Assembly (NCBI GenBank): GCA_002689445.1
Contig: NZGC01000018.1
Coordinates: forward strand, 23,279 to 87,278
From: Gammaproteobacteria bacterium
Lineage (GTDB): Bacteria; Pseudomonadota; Gammaproteobacteria; Pseudomonadales; Azotimanducaceae
Reading direction: 5' to 3'
Length of the DNA stretch: 64,000 nt
Shown here: positions 9,789 to 19,693 of the stretch, piece by piece
How the letters are laid out: the number at the start of each line of letters is the position of its first letter
Position numbering within the stretch: the first letter of the stretch is position 1
Notes under the pieces: model-generated
Told to the model about the DNA's origin: nothing
What the model saw: the letters and a program-made list of their open reading frames with translations, nothing else
The model's database searches: none
Position numbers and translations under genes: made by a program

Positions 9789-12700
9789 ATGACGGTAGGT
9801 ACGATGGCAGACAGTGCAGGATCAATAGATCAGCTATACCTTAACGCAGAACAATTATCAGAAGACTTTTCGTTGTTTCCTCGCAAAGAGCCAGCGGCGG
9901 TGGTCAAAGGGCTACTGACCGAGGGTGAGATCAATGCCCAGGTAGAGCGGTTGAAAGGCATGGAGATTGACGCTTATATTGCGGCAACGGTAGCGCCCAC
10001 GGAAGAGTCGACTCGACCTGGAGCGAAAGCGATCATTCAGAGCTTAGATGTGCCGGTTAGCAACGAGCAATCGGTTGGGCCATTTTACAGTTGCGAATTG
10101 ACGCTAGAGTTTAGCAGTGGAACCCGAAAGATTGGTGTCATCGCACAAGAACGCAGTTCGGGGACCGGTGTTTGGGGTCCCGAGCACCATCAGTTGGCTG
10201 CTGTTCGAGCCAGTAGCTATGCGATTAGAAATCTGCCTATCGTAACGTTGATGGATACCCCAGGAGCAGATCCCTACGAAGAAGCCAATGGCAATAATCA
10301 AGCACATTCAATTTCTAGATTAATCGCTGAGTTGTGTAATGTCGATGTGCCGACCTTGGGGATTATTATCGGGCAGGGTTATTCAGGGGGCGCCATTCCG
10401 CTTGCAGCCAGTAACTTGCTGTTGAGTTTAAGGACCGGGGTATTTAATACGATACACCCTCGCTCCTTGGCTAACCTGGTGCGACGTTATAATTTGTCGT
10501 GGCAGGAATGCGCCAAGTTCGTGGGTGTTTCCTCATTTGAACTCTATCAGCAGGGTAACATTGATGGCATCGTTGACTACGATCCGGGCGAGCAAGAGCA
10601 TATCGGGAATCTATTAGATGTCATTAGGACGGGGATTGAATCGATTGAGCAAGGCGCACGACAGTTTGTTGCTGAGCATCCTGAAATTCTTGATCATTAT
10701 CACCGCAACATTACCCGATATTTAAATCCCTCCGAGTATTTGTCTGCGGTGAATGCGAGCTCAACCCTCAAGCTGAGGACTTCTCCTACCGAGTATCCGA
10801 ATGTATTTGGCGTGGCGTATCGTTACCTCAGATATCTGGGTCTGCGAACGCGTATTCGGGCGACAACGACCACGCAGTATGGTCGTTTGGCCGATGGTGA
10901 GATTCCCAAAGGGGAGCTTGCCGAGCGGGTCCATCGAGAGCGCCGGAGTGCCTTTTTATCTTGGCTTCAAGATCCCGATTTGATTCTCTATGAAGAACAG
11001 CTCAATAAAGTATGGAAAGATTTTGAGAGCAAAAGAGATAAACAGTCGGAAGAACCGGGTCGATTGAAGGCATTTTTATTTGGCGAGCCAAAGGAAAACT
11101 ATCAGCGCGCTCAACAGAGCCTGACCCTTGAGTTGGGGTTGCATCTTTATAATCGCTGGAAGGGCAGTGCAGAAGATAACTTGATGGCTCTTACCGCTTA
11201 TTTAAAGGATTACGAGCAAAACGCGTATCTGTTGTCGACTCGGGATATTCGGGACGTCAAAGCATTGCTTGAAGCAATGTCAACCTCTCAGCATCCGATG
11301 GTAGAGGATATTAAGTCCAGATTCAGTTTCGATGGTCGTAAGCTCTTTGACGCTGCTTTTATCGCGCAAAAAAGCACGGACTTTTTGAAATCTACCTTAA
11401 CAGGTGAGCTCAATTTGATTTTAGAAGGAACGAGTTTGTTTGATGCCGAGCGAGCGGATGCGGTGCCTTTATCCTTGCAAACCCAGTCGTTCCTGGCGGC
11501 GCATCAAGAAGGCGGCAGTGCGATACCGCTTAATCGGTGTTTGATGGAAGACTTGCTCTGGTCTCAAATTAGGCGCAAGGACGAAGTGGCACAACAAGCG
11601 AGTGATCAAGATCTATCCATTGTTGACCTGCTGCTTGACCCAGATGTGGGGCCTGGATTTCTCAATGAATGCGAAAATTTGGTGCTGTTTGCTGCCTTGT
11701 ATCATGAATTGCTCGAAGATTTGGTCTCTATCGCGCGAGAAGCTCGTGACTCAAGGACACTCACGGCAACGACTCTCAATAAGCTTGTCACGCGAGCAAT
11801 CGAGACCGTTGCGGAAAAACCCTTGTTTCGAGACCGGTCGGTTGCGGAAATCAGGAGCGCCTTTGCGACTTGGTCGGTGCGATTGGGTCAGTATGGTCGA
11901 GTCAGTCAATTTTTAAAATCCGTTGAGGAGTGGATGCGAGGCATTCACAAAGACAAATCGGACACCTTATTTGTCGTGATCAGTCACATTTTTGAGCGAA
12001 TTTTACCCTCCTATTTCGAAGCAGAGCAGTCTGGAAAGGCGTATTCCGGGAGACTGGAGCCGGTGCGAATTGGCCGTCGCAAAGATTTTTGGAATCGGCT
12101 AACGATTGCTTACCGGGATTTGTTGTTCCACGAAATATTGACGCAAGAAAAGCGGTCCAAACGCACAACGTTCGAACATATTGTGGATCGTTTTATCGAA
12201 GGCTTTGAAGAAACCAACAGCCATTTAATGTCAGCCAATCCGGTATCGTTTCCAACTTTCAGGCCATCGATAGAATCTGCATTGAAAAATAATGTACGGC
12301 CGCACGGTTTAATCACGGGTATTGGGCAATTCAAAGGTGACCAGGGCGCTTACCGAGCGGGGTTCGTTATCTCAAACGTCGCCTTTCAAGCCGGCAGCAT
12401 CGACAACTCTGACTGTGTTCGTTTCTGCAAATTGTTGGTTGAGTGCGCCGTGCAGCGACTGCCGGTGATCTGCTTTATTTCAAGTGGTGGTATGCAGACG
12501 AAAGAGGGCGCAGCAGCTTTGTTTACGATGGCAGTGGTTAACGATCGAATCACGCGATTTGTGCGAGACAACGATTTGCCGATTGTGATGTTTGGATACG
12601 GAGACTGCACAGGCGGTGCACAAGCCAGTTTTGTCACCCATCCCCTGGTACAAACTTATTATTTCTCGGGTGCCAGTATGCCGTTTGCTGGGCAAACGGT

Positions 12701-14711
12701 CGTTGAACGAAATCTACCGTTTACGTGCCTTTTAAGTAATTACCTTTCACAGACGGCAGGATCGATGCAGGGTCTAGTGCGCCATCCTTTCTCAGATTCC
12801 CTTGATGATCATTTGCGCGGCGTTGATCCAAGCGTGCCTGTGCCTGTGGAATCTGTGACAGAAGTGATTGACCGAATTATGGCTGGACGGCTCGAAGCCG
12901 CCGCACCGCTGGCCGAATCTCAAAGTGAAGCCATGGCGACGACGCGACCTGTCAAGCGCGTGCTGATACATGCTCGAGGGTGTACAGCGGTAAAGCTTGT
13001 CGGCAAAGCGCTTGAAGACCAGTTAGAGGTTGTATTGGTACAGAGTGATCCAGATATCGATTCCGTACCCGCTGATATGGTCAGAGCGGCGGGAGGCAAC
13101 AATGTTGTGGTGCCGATAGGCGGTAATACATCCGATGAAAGTTATCTGAATGCGTTGAGTATTTTAAACATCGCCGAAATGCTGGCAGTGGATGCTTTGC
13201 ATCCAGGCATCGGCTTCCTCTCAGAGACGCCAAATTTCGCTGCTCTCGTGAGACAGAAAGATATCAACTTTATCGGTCCCAAAGTCATCAGCATGGAAAC
13301 TATGGGTAACAAGTCGAACGCGATCAGCACCACAATGAGTATTGATGTGCCTGTGGTCCCCGGTTCACATGGCATCATTGAGTCTTCCGAACGCGCTCTG
13401 GAGATTGCCGATAAGGTAGGCTATCCGATCTTATTGAAGGCCGTGCACGGGGGTGGCGGTAAAGGTATTGTTAAAGTCGATCGTCCAGAGCATTTGCATC
13501 AACTGTTCCATCAGGTGACGACCGAAGCCAAAAGTGCTTTTGGTAACGGGGACATCTATATCGAAAAATGCGTTACGTCGCTGCGCCACATCGAGGCTCA
13601 AATTCTGCGCGATAGTCATGGTAATACCCGAGTGATCGGTTTGAGAGATTGTAGTGTCCAACGCAATAATCAAAAGCTGCTCGAGGAGTCCGGATCCACC
13701 TTGTTGTCCCCGGCGCTGCGGGACCTTGTTTTTGAAAGTGCCGAAAAAATTGCCGATGCTGTTGACTATTTGGGTGCCGGTACGGTTGAGTTTATTTTTG
13801 ACGTACCAAGTAATGCGATTTATTTCATGGAGATGAACACTCGCCTTCAGGTTGAACATCCTGTGACCGAGGCGGTTACCGGCGTCGATATCGTTAAGCA
13901 ACAGTTCCACATTGCGGGCGGCGGCAGTATTGAGGAACTCAATTATCCAGAGCAAGGTTACGCTCTAGAAGTCCGCGTGAATGCTGAGCGGGCAACCGTG
14001 GATGCCGAAGGAGAAGTGACCTTTTTACCGACACCTGGGGCGATTACTCGATGCGAGTTGCCGGAACGCGACGATGTCGTGCTCATTTCCATGGCGGGCA
14101 AAGACAAGGTGGTCTCGCCTTTTTATGACAGTTTGATTGTGCAGATCGTTGTCCATGGTAAAGACCGACTGGATACCATTGAGCGTACCCTGAGCTATCT
14201 CGATAGCTGTGCGATCGAAGGTGTCTGCACGAATATTGCGCTGGTCAAACGTATTTTGGCGGACGAAGTGTTCCGGGAAGGCGATTACGATACCACCTAT
14301 CTGCCCAAATTCCTGCAGCGCATCGATGTGCCTGCCTTGATCCAAGACATTGAAGATGCCTCGGGGAGTCAAGCCAGTGTTGTGGACCTTGAATCGCTGC
14401 GAATCGAAGATAGCCAAGAATTGCGTGTATTAGCACCGTCGACCGGCGTGTTTTTTAGGACCCCTTCACCTTCCGAGCCTGAATATATCAATGTGGGTGA
14501 TGAGGTCGGGGTCGATGATGTGCTTTGTGTGTTAGAAGCCATGAAGATGTTCACACCATTTCGGTTGGCTTCGTGTGCAGGGGCCGATGGGGCGCTGTAT
14601 CCAGACGAACAGCGTTACAAAATCAACCGTATTAATGTGAGCAACGGTCAACAGGTCAATGAAGGCGACTTGCTGTTCGTGATCGAAGCGTTAGATAACG
14701 CAGTGGCTTAG
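9789..14711 (+). CDS. Single-chain acyl-CoA carboxylase: CT-alpha, linker, CT-beta, biotin carboxylase, BCCP
   Basis: This 1640-residue protein joins all functional parts of a biotin-dependent acyl-CoA carboxylase. Residues 90-310 resemble AccA, with TLMDTPGADPYEEANG and LGIIIGQGYSGGAIPLA. Residues 310-825 are a charged, mostly helical region I cannot assign. Residues 838-1040 resemble the AccD crotonase-fold half (PHGLITGIGQF, ICFISSGGMQTKEGA, FAGQTVVE) without a visible zinc finger. Residues 1054-1500 are biotin carboxylase, with ATP-grasp loop HGGGGKGIVKV, RDCSVQRNNQKLLEES and EMNTRLQVEHPVTE. Residues 1545-1636 are a BCCP with LEAMKM near 1583. The product is malonyl-CoA or a related acid; substrate choice cannot be read off. 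The usual NRGEIA motif at the start of BC is altered to HARGCTA. Confidence 0.88.
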   Translation: MTVGTMADSAGSIDQLYLNAEQLSEDFSLFPRKEPAAVVKGLLTEGEINAQVERLKGMEIDAYIAATVAPTEESTRPGAKAIIQSLDVPVSNEQSVGPFYSCELTLEFSSGTRKIGVIAQERSSGTGVWGPEHHQLAAVRASSYAIRNLPIVTLMDTPGADPYEEANGNNQAHSISRLIAELCNVDVPTLGIIIGQGYSGGAIPLAASNLLLSLRTGVFNTIHPRSLANLVRRYNLSWQECAKFVGVSSFELYQQGNIDGIVDYDPGEQEHIGNLLDVIRTGIESIEQGARQFVAEHPEILDHYHRNITRYLNPSEYLSAVNASSTLKLRTSPTEYPNVFGVAYRYLRYLGLRTRIRATTTTQYGRLADGEIPKGELAERVHRERRSAFLSWLQDPDLILYEEQLNKVWKDFESKRDKQSEEPGRLKAFLFGEPKENYQRAQQSLTLELGLHLYNRWKGSAEDNLMALTAYLKDYEQNAYLLSTRDIRDVKALLEAMSTSQHPMVEDIKSRFSFDGRKLFDAAFIAQKSTDFLKSTLTGELNLILEGTSLFDAERADAVPLSLQTQSFLAAHQEGGSAIPLNRCLMEDLLWSQIRRKDEVAQQASDQDLSIVDLLLDPDVGPGFLNECENLVLFAALYHELLEDLVSIAREARDSRTLTATTLNKLVTRAIETVAEKPLFRDRSVAEIRSAFATWSVRLGQYGRVSQFLKSVEEWMRGIHKDKSDTLFVVISHIFERILPSYFEAEQSGKAYSGRLEPVRIGRRKDFWNRLTIAYRDLLFHEILTQEKRSKRTTFEHIVDRFIEGFEETNSHLMSANPVSFPTFRPSIESALKNNVRPHGLITGIGQFKGDQGAYRAGFVISNVAFQAGSIDNSDCVRFCKLLVECAVQRLPVICFISSGGMQTKEGAAALFTMAVVNDRITRFVRDNDLPIVMFGYGDCTGGAQASFVTHPLVQTYYFSGASMPFAGQTVVERNLPFTCLLSNYLSQTAGSMQGLVRHPFSDSLDDHLRGVDPSVPVPVESVTEVIDRIMAGRLEAAAPLAESQSEAMATTRPVKRVLIHARGCTAVKLVGKALEDQLEVVLVQSDPDIDSVPADMVRAAGGNNVVVPIGGNTSDESYLNALSILNIAEMLAVDALHPGIGFLSETPNFAALVRQKDINFIGPKVISMETMGNKSNAISTTMSIDVPVVPGSHGIIESSERALEIADKVGYPILLKAVHGGGGKGIVKVDRPEHLHQLFHQVTTEAKSAFGNGDIYIEKCVTSLRHIEAQILRDSHGNTRVIGLRDCSVQRNNQKLLEESGSTLLSPALRDLVFESAEKIADAVDYLGAGTVEFIFDVPSNAIYFMEMNTRLQVEHPVTEAVTGVDIVKQQFHIAGGGSIEELNYPEQGYALEVRVNAERATVDAEGEVTFLPTPGAITRCELPERDDVVLISMAGKDKVVSPFYDSLIVQIVVHGKDRLDTIERTLSYLDSCAIEGVCTNIALVKRILADEVFREGDYDTTYLPKFLQRIDVPALIQDIEDASGSQASVVDLESLRIEDSQELRVLAPSTGVFFRTPSPSEPEYINVGDEVGVDDVLCVLEAMKMFTPFRLASCAGADGALYPDEQRYKINRINVSNGQQVNEGDLLFVIEALDNAVA

Positions 14712-14768
14712 ATTGCCTCTGGGATCTTTTAAGACCCGAGGCAGGGCATCGGTTAAAGGACGGATAGC

Positions 14769-15626
14769 ATGGTTGAGAACTTAGAAACACTGCTCGCATT
14801 GTCTCGATCCGGTACGATGATTGAAGCCAGCACTGAGCTTCGGATTTCTCAATCAGCGGTGAGTAAGCGCATCGCTGCCCTCGAAAAATATTACGACCGA
14901 AAGTTGATTCAAAAAAAGGGCCGGCGGGTGGAATTAACTCGGCATGGTCAGAAGCTGGTGGACAAAATCTCGCCGGTCCTATCAGAGCTTCGGGATTTGT
15001 TTCTGGAAGAGGGCGTCGCAAGCCGCGGCGAGCTGCTCATTGGTGTCTCCGATGCCATCTTGTCGAGTTGGGGAGCCAAGGCATTTTTTGATATCAAGTG
15101 CGAAATGCCCGAAGTTCAATTCACTTTTCATGCGCATCGAACCTCGGTTGTTTTGGATCGAATTCGGTCAGGTGAATTTATGCTGGGAGTTTGCACGGGT
15201 CTTGATTCTATCGATACTGATTTGCAATCAGAGATCTTGATGATGGAGCCAATGGTCATAATCCCGTCAGGCCTGGATAAACTGAATTGGAAACGTGGCC
15301 AACCCTTGCCGGTGATTAGTATCGAGGATCATTCAGGGGCTTGGCGGTCCTTCGGAGACACGGTCACTCAGTTGGGTATTGTGCGTGAAGTTGCGTTGGA
15401 ATCATTTTTTAGTGTGGCGCAGCTAGCGATAGCAGGATTTGGGCATGCGTTGGTACCCCTAGGTGTAGCAAGAACCCTAGGCGTCTCAGAAAAAGGCCTG
15501 ATTAATTTGGGCGCTGATGGTCTCAACCGACCGGTGCGGTTTGTGGCCCGAAAGTCGACTTATTCGTTGCCAGTGGTCGCTAATTTCTATACAGCCCTCA
15601 AGGCTTATTTACAGCCTCTTGCCTAA
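14769..15626 (+). CDS. LysR-family transcriptional regulator
   Basis: The 285-residue protein has a LysR winged helix-turn-helix at residues 1-60 (LETLLALSRSGTMIEAS, SQSAVSKRIAALEKYY), followed by a periplasmic-binding-like effector domain. It begins 57 bases after the fused carboxylase on the same strand, and an imperfect hairpin (GCCTC/GAGGC) lies in between. Proximity suggests that it regulates the carboxylase or responds to a related metabolite. The effector is unknown. The stop overlaps by four bases the end of convergent pilU. Confidence 0.9.
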   Translation: MVENLETLLALSRSGTMIEASTELRISQSAVSKRIAALEKYYDRKLIQKKGRRVELTRHGQKLVDKISPVLSELRDLFLEEGVASRGELLIGVSDAILSSWGAKAFFDIKCEMPEVQFTFHAHRTSVVLDRIRSGEFMLGVCTGLDSIDTDLQSEILMMEPMVIIPSGLDKLNWKRGQPLPVISIEDHSGAWRSFGDTVTQLGIVREVALESFFSVAQLAIAGFGHALVPLGVARTLGVSEKGLINLGADGLNRPVRFVARKSTYSLPVVANFYTALKAYLQPLA

Positions 15627-16864
15627 GATTTATCGTCCAGATCAATCAGAGAAAATTCGCTATCTTTCTCATTGTTGAGGCGATCAGTCCCGCCTGCGAG
15701 GCCCGAATTATCCATTTCAGCGTTTCGGCTTGCATCAACTGCTTCATCCGTCAAGTTGCCGTTGCCGTCGGCATCAGCTTGGGCGCGAGCTTCAGGGTTT
15801 TCGTCCAGAGTGATCCTAAGCCGAAGATTGTTACGTGAATCTGCATTTTTCAGCGCTTCATCAAGGCTGATACGACCAGACTTATATAGCTTGTAGAGCG
15901 CTTGATCGAAAGTTTGCATGCCCTGTTCTTCTGATTTTTCCATCAGCTCTTTAAGGTCAGTTACCGCACCTTTGGCGATCAGGTCGGCAGCACGAGGGGT
16001 GCCGACTAGGACCTCTATCGCGGCGGCGCGTTTTCCATCAATGGTTGGAATCAGTCGTTGAGAGACAATGCCGCGCATGTTCAATGACAGATCCTGCAGT
16101 AACTGCGGGTGGCGCTCCTCGGGGAAAAAGTTGATGATTCGGTCCATGGCCTGGTTGGCATTGTTAGCATGTAACGTCGATAAGCAGAGATGTCCTGTCT
16201 CAGCAAAAGCCAGCGCATGTTCCATGGTCTCTCTGTGCCGAATTTCTCCAATTAAAATGACATCTGGCGCTTGCCGTAAAGTGTTAGCCAAGGCGTCTTC
16301 AAAGCTATCGGTATCCTGACCCACTTCTCGCTGATTAACGATGCAGCCTTTGTGCTGGTGAGTGAATTCTACGGGGTCCTCAATCGTGATGATGTGTCCT
16401 TGGGTGTTCTCGTTGCGATAGTCGATTAGGGCGGCCAGGGAGGTCGATTTTCCCGATCCCGTCCCGCCAACAAAGAGTACGAGACCGCGTTTTTGCATAA
16501 TCATTTGCATCAGCGCTGGGGGTAACCCTAGGTCACGATAATTGGGCAGATCGGTCCCTAGGCGGCGAATGACCATGGAGACTTGATTACGTTGCCTGAA
16601 AATGTTGACACGATACCGACCAAGACCGGGTCGCGATATTGCGAGATTCATTTCTGGAGACGACTGGAATTGAGCGCGCTGCTCTGGGGTCATCACACTG
16701 TTAGCGATTTCCTCGATTTCTCCCGGTTTCATTGTTTCGTCTGAAAAGGGTTTCAGGGTTCCAAAGAGCTTGGCGCTTGGGGGCGCCCCAGTGGAGTAAT
16801 AAAGATCAGAGCCTTCCTCATCTGTCAGCTTTTGAAGGGCTTCATCAAAGGTGATTTGTGTCAT
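15623..16864 (-). CDS. pilU: Type IV pilus retraction ATPase PilU
   Basis: PilU is a hexameric cytoplasmic ATPase that assists PilT in retracting type IV pili. Walker A is GGTGSGKST (133-141) and the Walker B region reads VILIGEIRHRETM. The GCIVNQREVGQDT block is the PilU form rather than the PilT form. At 413 residues it is somewhat longer than usual. The extra C-terminus (about residues 355-413) is acidic and contains DADGNGNLTDE (364-374), which resembles a calcium-binding loop. No other pilus motor gene is adjacent; pilF lies at 62 kb. Confidence 0.9.
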   Translation of the reverse strand: MTQITFDEALQKLTDEEGSDLYYSTGAPPSAKLFGTLKPFSDETMKPGEIEEIANSVMTPEQRAQFQSSPEMNLAISRPGLGRYRVNIFRQRNQVSMVIRRLGTDLPNYRDLGLPPALMQMIMQKRGLVLFVGGTGSGKSTSLAALIDYRNENTQGHIITIEDPVEFTHQHKGCIVNQREVGQDTDSFEDALANTLRQAPDVILIGEIRHRETMEHALAFAETGHLCLSTLHANNANQAMDRIINFFPEERHPQLLQDLSLNMRGIVSQRLIPTIDGKRAAAIEVLVGTPRAADLIAKGAVTDLKELMEKSEEQGMQTFDQALYKLYKSGRISLDEALKNADSRNNLRLRITLDENPEARAQADADGNGNLTDEAVDASRNAEMDNSGLAGGTDRLNNEKDSEFSLIDLDDKS

Positions 16865-16901
16865 AACGACTCGCTCACTGAATTAGAATAGGGCGTCAAC
16901 G

Positions 16902-18098
16902 CTATTCATAAACGATAGTCCTCCCTGCGGGATTTCGCAATGAGAGTTTATTGTGGGGATTGGGCTCTGTATAGCCGATGACTTGAGCTGCAATGCCGTA
17001 GCTTGCTGCGATGTCGATGACGTCCCTTGCGATGTTGTCTGGTGCATAGACTTCAAGTCGATGACCCATATTGAAGACTTGGTACATTTCCTCGTCCGAG
17101 CTCTGCGAGGCTGCCTGAATGGCATCAAAGATGGCCGGTACGGGAAACAAGTTGTCTTTCACGTAATGGAGGTTACGGCCAAATTTAAGACATTTGGTTT
17201 GAGCTCCCCCGGAACAGTGAATCAATCCACTGATCATCGGAGCGTAGGTTTCGAGCAGCGTTTTCACGACCGGAGCAAAAGTCCGAGTGGGGCTCAATAT
17301 TGCTTCGCCAACGGTCATGTTGTCACTGCCGGGGAGTGGGGATTCCAATCGATAAGGGCCACAATAGGCCAGTTCTTTGGGTATGCTGGTGTCGAAGGAC
17401 TCAGGATACTGGTCGGCGTAGTAGCGATCTAACAGCTCGTGTCGAGCGCTGGTCAAACCATTACTACCGATACCACTGTTGAAGCATTGCTCGTAGGAGC
17501 ACTGGCCCGATGATGCAAGCCCAATAATAACGTGGCCCGGTTGAATGTCATTAGCCATCACCTCGGTTCTTGCAAGGCGCACAACGGCATTGCTGTCGAC
17601 GGTGAGTGTTCCGGTCAAATCCCCTACGTCTGCGGTCTCGCCACCGCCTGAAATGAGATTGACGCCTAAGTCTTGCATGCTTGCGATGAACATCTCGCTG
17701 CCTTCGATGAGTGCTTTGATGACCTCTCCCGGACAGTTCTTGGCATTTCTATTGATGGTGTTGGAAAGAAGAATGTTCTGGGTGGCGCCAACGCAAAGTA
17801 AGTCGTCGAGGTTCATAACAATGCTGTCTTGGGCGATGCCATGAAATGCCGTGGGGTCGCCTGTTTCTCGGTATTGAAGATAAGCAAGGACCGATTTGGT
17901 GCCACTACCGTCGGCATGGATGATGTTGCAATGAGTATCGCTTCCGGCAATCACGTCTCGGGTGACTTTACAAAAACTTCCGGGAAATAGACCTTGATCA
18001 AGTTGGTCAACGACCTGGTGCACGTCGTGTTTTTCCGCGCTGACGCCGCGTGCTGCATATCTCGGTGAGGCAGTCGGTGGAGGGGCCCGATCTGGCAT
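16902..18098 (-). CDS. purM: PurM-type phosphoribosylformylglycinamidine cyclo-ligase, Bacteroidetes-like form
   Basis: AIR synthetase closes the imidazole ring in purine synthesis using ATP. The PurM fold is shown by HADGSGTKS (the GTDGVGTK motif of E. coli), [14 protein letters not shown] (E. coli GGETAEMPG) and a [11 protein letters not shown] block. The 398-residue length, the [16 protein letters not shown] start, the [16 protein letters not shown] stretch and the [11 protein letters not shown] end recall PurM of Bacteroidetes much more than the 345-residue gammaproteobacterial enzyme. That comparison is from memory. It is divergent from hisH and not next to purN. It may be a second, transferred copy or the sole purM; the window does not tell. 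Confidence 0.72.
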   Translation of the reverse strand: MPDRAPPPTASPRYAARGVSAEKHDVHQVVDQLDQGLFPGSFCKVTRDVIAGSDTHCNIIHADGSGTKSVLAYLQYRETGDPTAFHGIAQDSIVMNLDDLLCVGATQNILLSNTINRNAKNCPGEVIKALIEGSEMFIASMQDLGVNLISGGGETADVGDLTGTLTVDSNAVVRLARTEVMANDIQPGHVIIGLASSGQCSYEQCFNSGIGSNGLTSARHELLDRYYADQYPESFDTSIPKELAYCGPYRLESPLPGSDNMTVGEAILSPTRTFAPVVKTLLETYAPMISGLIHCSGGAQTKCLKFGRNLHYVKDNLFPVPAIFDAIQAASQSSDEEMYQVFNMGHRLEVYAPDNIARDVIDIAASYGIAAQVIGYTEPNPHNKLSLRNPAGRTIVYE

Positions 18099-18252
18099 TT
18101 TTCGGCCTTAGATTTGCATGGTTGGAGGGAGGATTATAGCGAACTTTGGGGGAGGGTGCTGACTCCAGCTGGGATGAAATCCCAGCCATTCCTGATGACC
18201 ACGCTAGAGCAGGTTTTTTAGCCGAGTTTCCCTATTCGTTAGACAGACTGAG

Positions 18253-18258
18253 TATAAT
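18253..18258 (+). promoter_or_regulatory. Probable -10 element of the hisH-hisF-slyX unit
   Basis: A perfect TATAAT at 18253 lies 21 bases before the hisH TTG start. AAGGAGAGG follows at 18265 as the ribosome site. No convincing -35 hexamer was found. Confidence 0.5.
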
Positions 18259-18278
18259 AGGGGTAAGGAGAGGCGGTC

Positions 18279-18905
18279 TTGGCAGAATCCATTATTATTG
18301 TTGATTATGACGCGGGAAATCTCCGCAGTGTACAGCGAGCGTGTCAGGCGGTGGGTGTACAGGCGGCGATTAGTTCTGACCCGGAAGCGGTTAGGCAGGC
18401 AGACAGGGTCATTTTTCCAGGGGTCGGAACGGCCGAGTCAGCCATGACAACCCTCGAGGCTTCGGGTCTGGACCAAGCATTGAAATCTTTTGCGAGTTCG
18501 GGACGGCCGTTACTCGGTATTTGTCTTGGCTTGCAGGTGCTGCTTGATCACACTGACGAGGGGAATCGATCCTGTTTGGGGTTGATTCCAGGTCAATGCC
18601 GACGTTTTGAGTTCGCAGACGCGTCTTTTAAAGTGCCTCAAATTGGCTGGAATTCCGCTCACCAAGCCGTCAATCATCCGGTGCTCGCGGCCGTGCCAGA
18701 TGCCGCGGAGTTTTACTTCGTGCACAGTTTTTATGCGATCACTGCTCGCCCAGAACATGTCTTGGCACAGACCACTTTTGGTGATCAGACCTTTGCCAGT
18801 GTCATTGGTCGAGACAATATCTTTGCGACCCAATTCCACTTAGAAAAAAGCGGTCGATTTGGTCTGGCGTTGTTGTCGGCTTTTGCTCAATGGGACGGTC
18901 GCTGA
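18279..18905 (+). CDS. hisH: Imidazole glycerol phosphate synthase, glutaminase subunit HisH
   Basis: HisH releases ammonia from glutamine and feeds it to HisF in histidine synthesis. The class I amidotransferase triad is complete: Cys82 in GICLGLQ, and His187 and Glu189 in QFHLEKSG. The start is TTG, supported by AAGGAGAGG just upstream; no ATG gives a full-length product. The stop codon overlaps the hisF start (TGATG), implying translational coupling of the two subunits. Normal length at 208 residues. Confidence 0.92.
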   Translation: MAESIIIVDYDAGNLRSVQRACQAVGVQAAISSDPEAVRQADRVIFPGVGTAESAMTTLEASGLDQALKSFASSGRPLLGICLGLQVLLDHTDEGNRSCLGLIPGQCRRFEFADASFKVPQIGWNSAHQAVNHPVLAAVPDAAEFYFVHSFYAITARPEHVLAQTTFGDQTFASVIGRDNIFATQFHLEKSGRFGLALLSAFAQWDGR

Positions 18906-19684
18906 TGCTGAGTAAAAGAGTCATTGCCTGTTTGGACGTGAGAGATGGTGCCCTAACCAAAGGGGTTAAGTTTGTTGGCAACCAAGTGATTGGTGACCCG
19001 ATAGAAAAGGCCAAGGAATATTACGATCAAGGCCTTGATGAGTTGGTTTTTTACGATATTACGGCTTCAAGTGACGAGAGAAATATCATGTTGGACGTGG
19101 TATCGGATGTCGCCAGCCAGATATTCATTCCCTTTTCCGTTGGCGGCGGGATACGCAGTGTTAGAGACGCGAGCGCATTATTGATGGCAGGCGCCGAGAA
19201 AATCAGTCTGAATTCGGCTGCGGTAACGAATCCGAGTCTGATCAGTGACTGTGCCCATGCGATTGGTAGACAGAATACGGTTTTGTCGATGGATGTTCGC
19301 GCAACCAGCGATCTCAGTGCTTGTGCGAGTGGCTATGAAGTGGTCATTCAAGGTGGTCGTAGGCCAATGGGGTTGGATGCGCTAGCCTGGGCAAAACAAG
19401 GTTGCCAATTAGGTGCGGGCGAACTCGTGGTTAATTCCATCGATGCTGATGGCATGAAATCAGGTTATGACGTACGTCTCACTCGGATGATTGCCGAGGC
19501 CGTCCCGATTCCAATCGTTGCGTCAGGGGGGGCAGGCACGCCCGCGCATTTGGCGGAAGTATTGACCGAAGGCAAAGCGGATGCCGCGTTGGTTGCGTCG
19601 ATGGTGCATTATGGAGAGTATGCGATAGGTGAGATCAAGGCCTATCTTGCTGAGCAAGGTATCAAAGTCCGAACAAACTTTTAG
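18905..19684 (+). CDS. hisF: Imidazole glycerol phosphate synthase, cyclase subunit HisF
   Basis: HisF is a TIM barrel that makes imidazole glycerol phosphate and AICAR. Catalytic Asp11 (CLDVRDG) and Asp130 (SMDVR) are present, as are the phosphate-binding blocks VGGGIRS and ASGGAGTP. I start it at ATG 18905, which overlaps the hisH stop; a longer frame from 18890 lacks that logic. The usual neighbours hisB and hisA are absent, so this may be either the main enzyme at a dispersed locus or a second HisH-HisF pair. AICAR links to purine synthesis, and a PurM gene is divergent. Confidence 0.92.
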   Translation: MLSKRVIACLDVRDGALTKGVKFVGNQVIGDPIEKAKEYYDQGLDELVFYDITASSDERNIMLDVVSDVASQIFIPFSVGGGIRSVRDASALLMAGAEKISLNSAAVTNPSLISDCAHAIGRQNTVLSMDVRATSDLSACASGYEVVIQGGRRPMGLDALAWAKQGCQLGAGELVVNSIDADGMKSGYDVRLTRMIAEAVPIPIVASGGAGTPAHLAEVLTEGKADAALVASMVHYGEYAIGEIKAYLAEQGIKVRTNF

Positions 19685-19693
19685 GTGGGCATC

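Noticed and set aside
13431..13955. 174-codon frame antisense to the biotin carboxylase domain
   Set aside because: The plus-strand frame has unmistakable ATP-grasp motifs throughout; the antisense product matches nothing.
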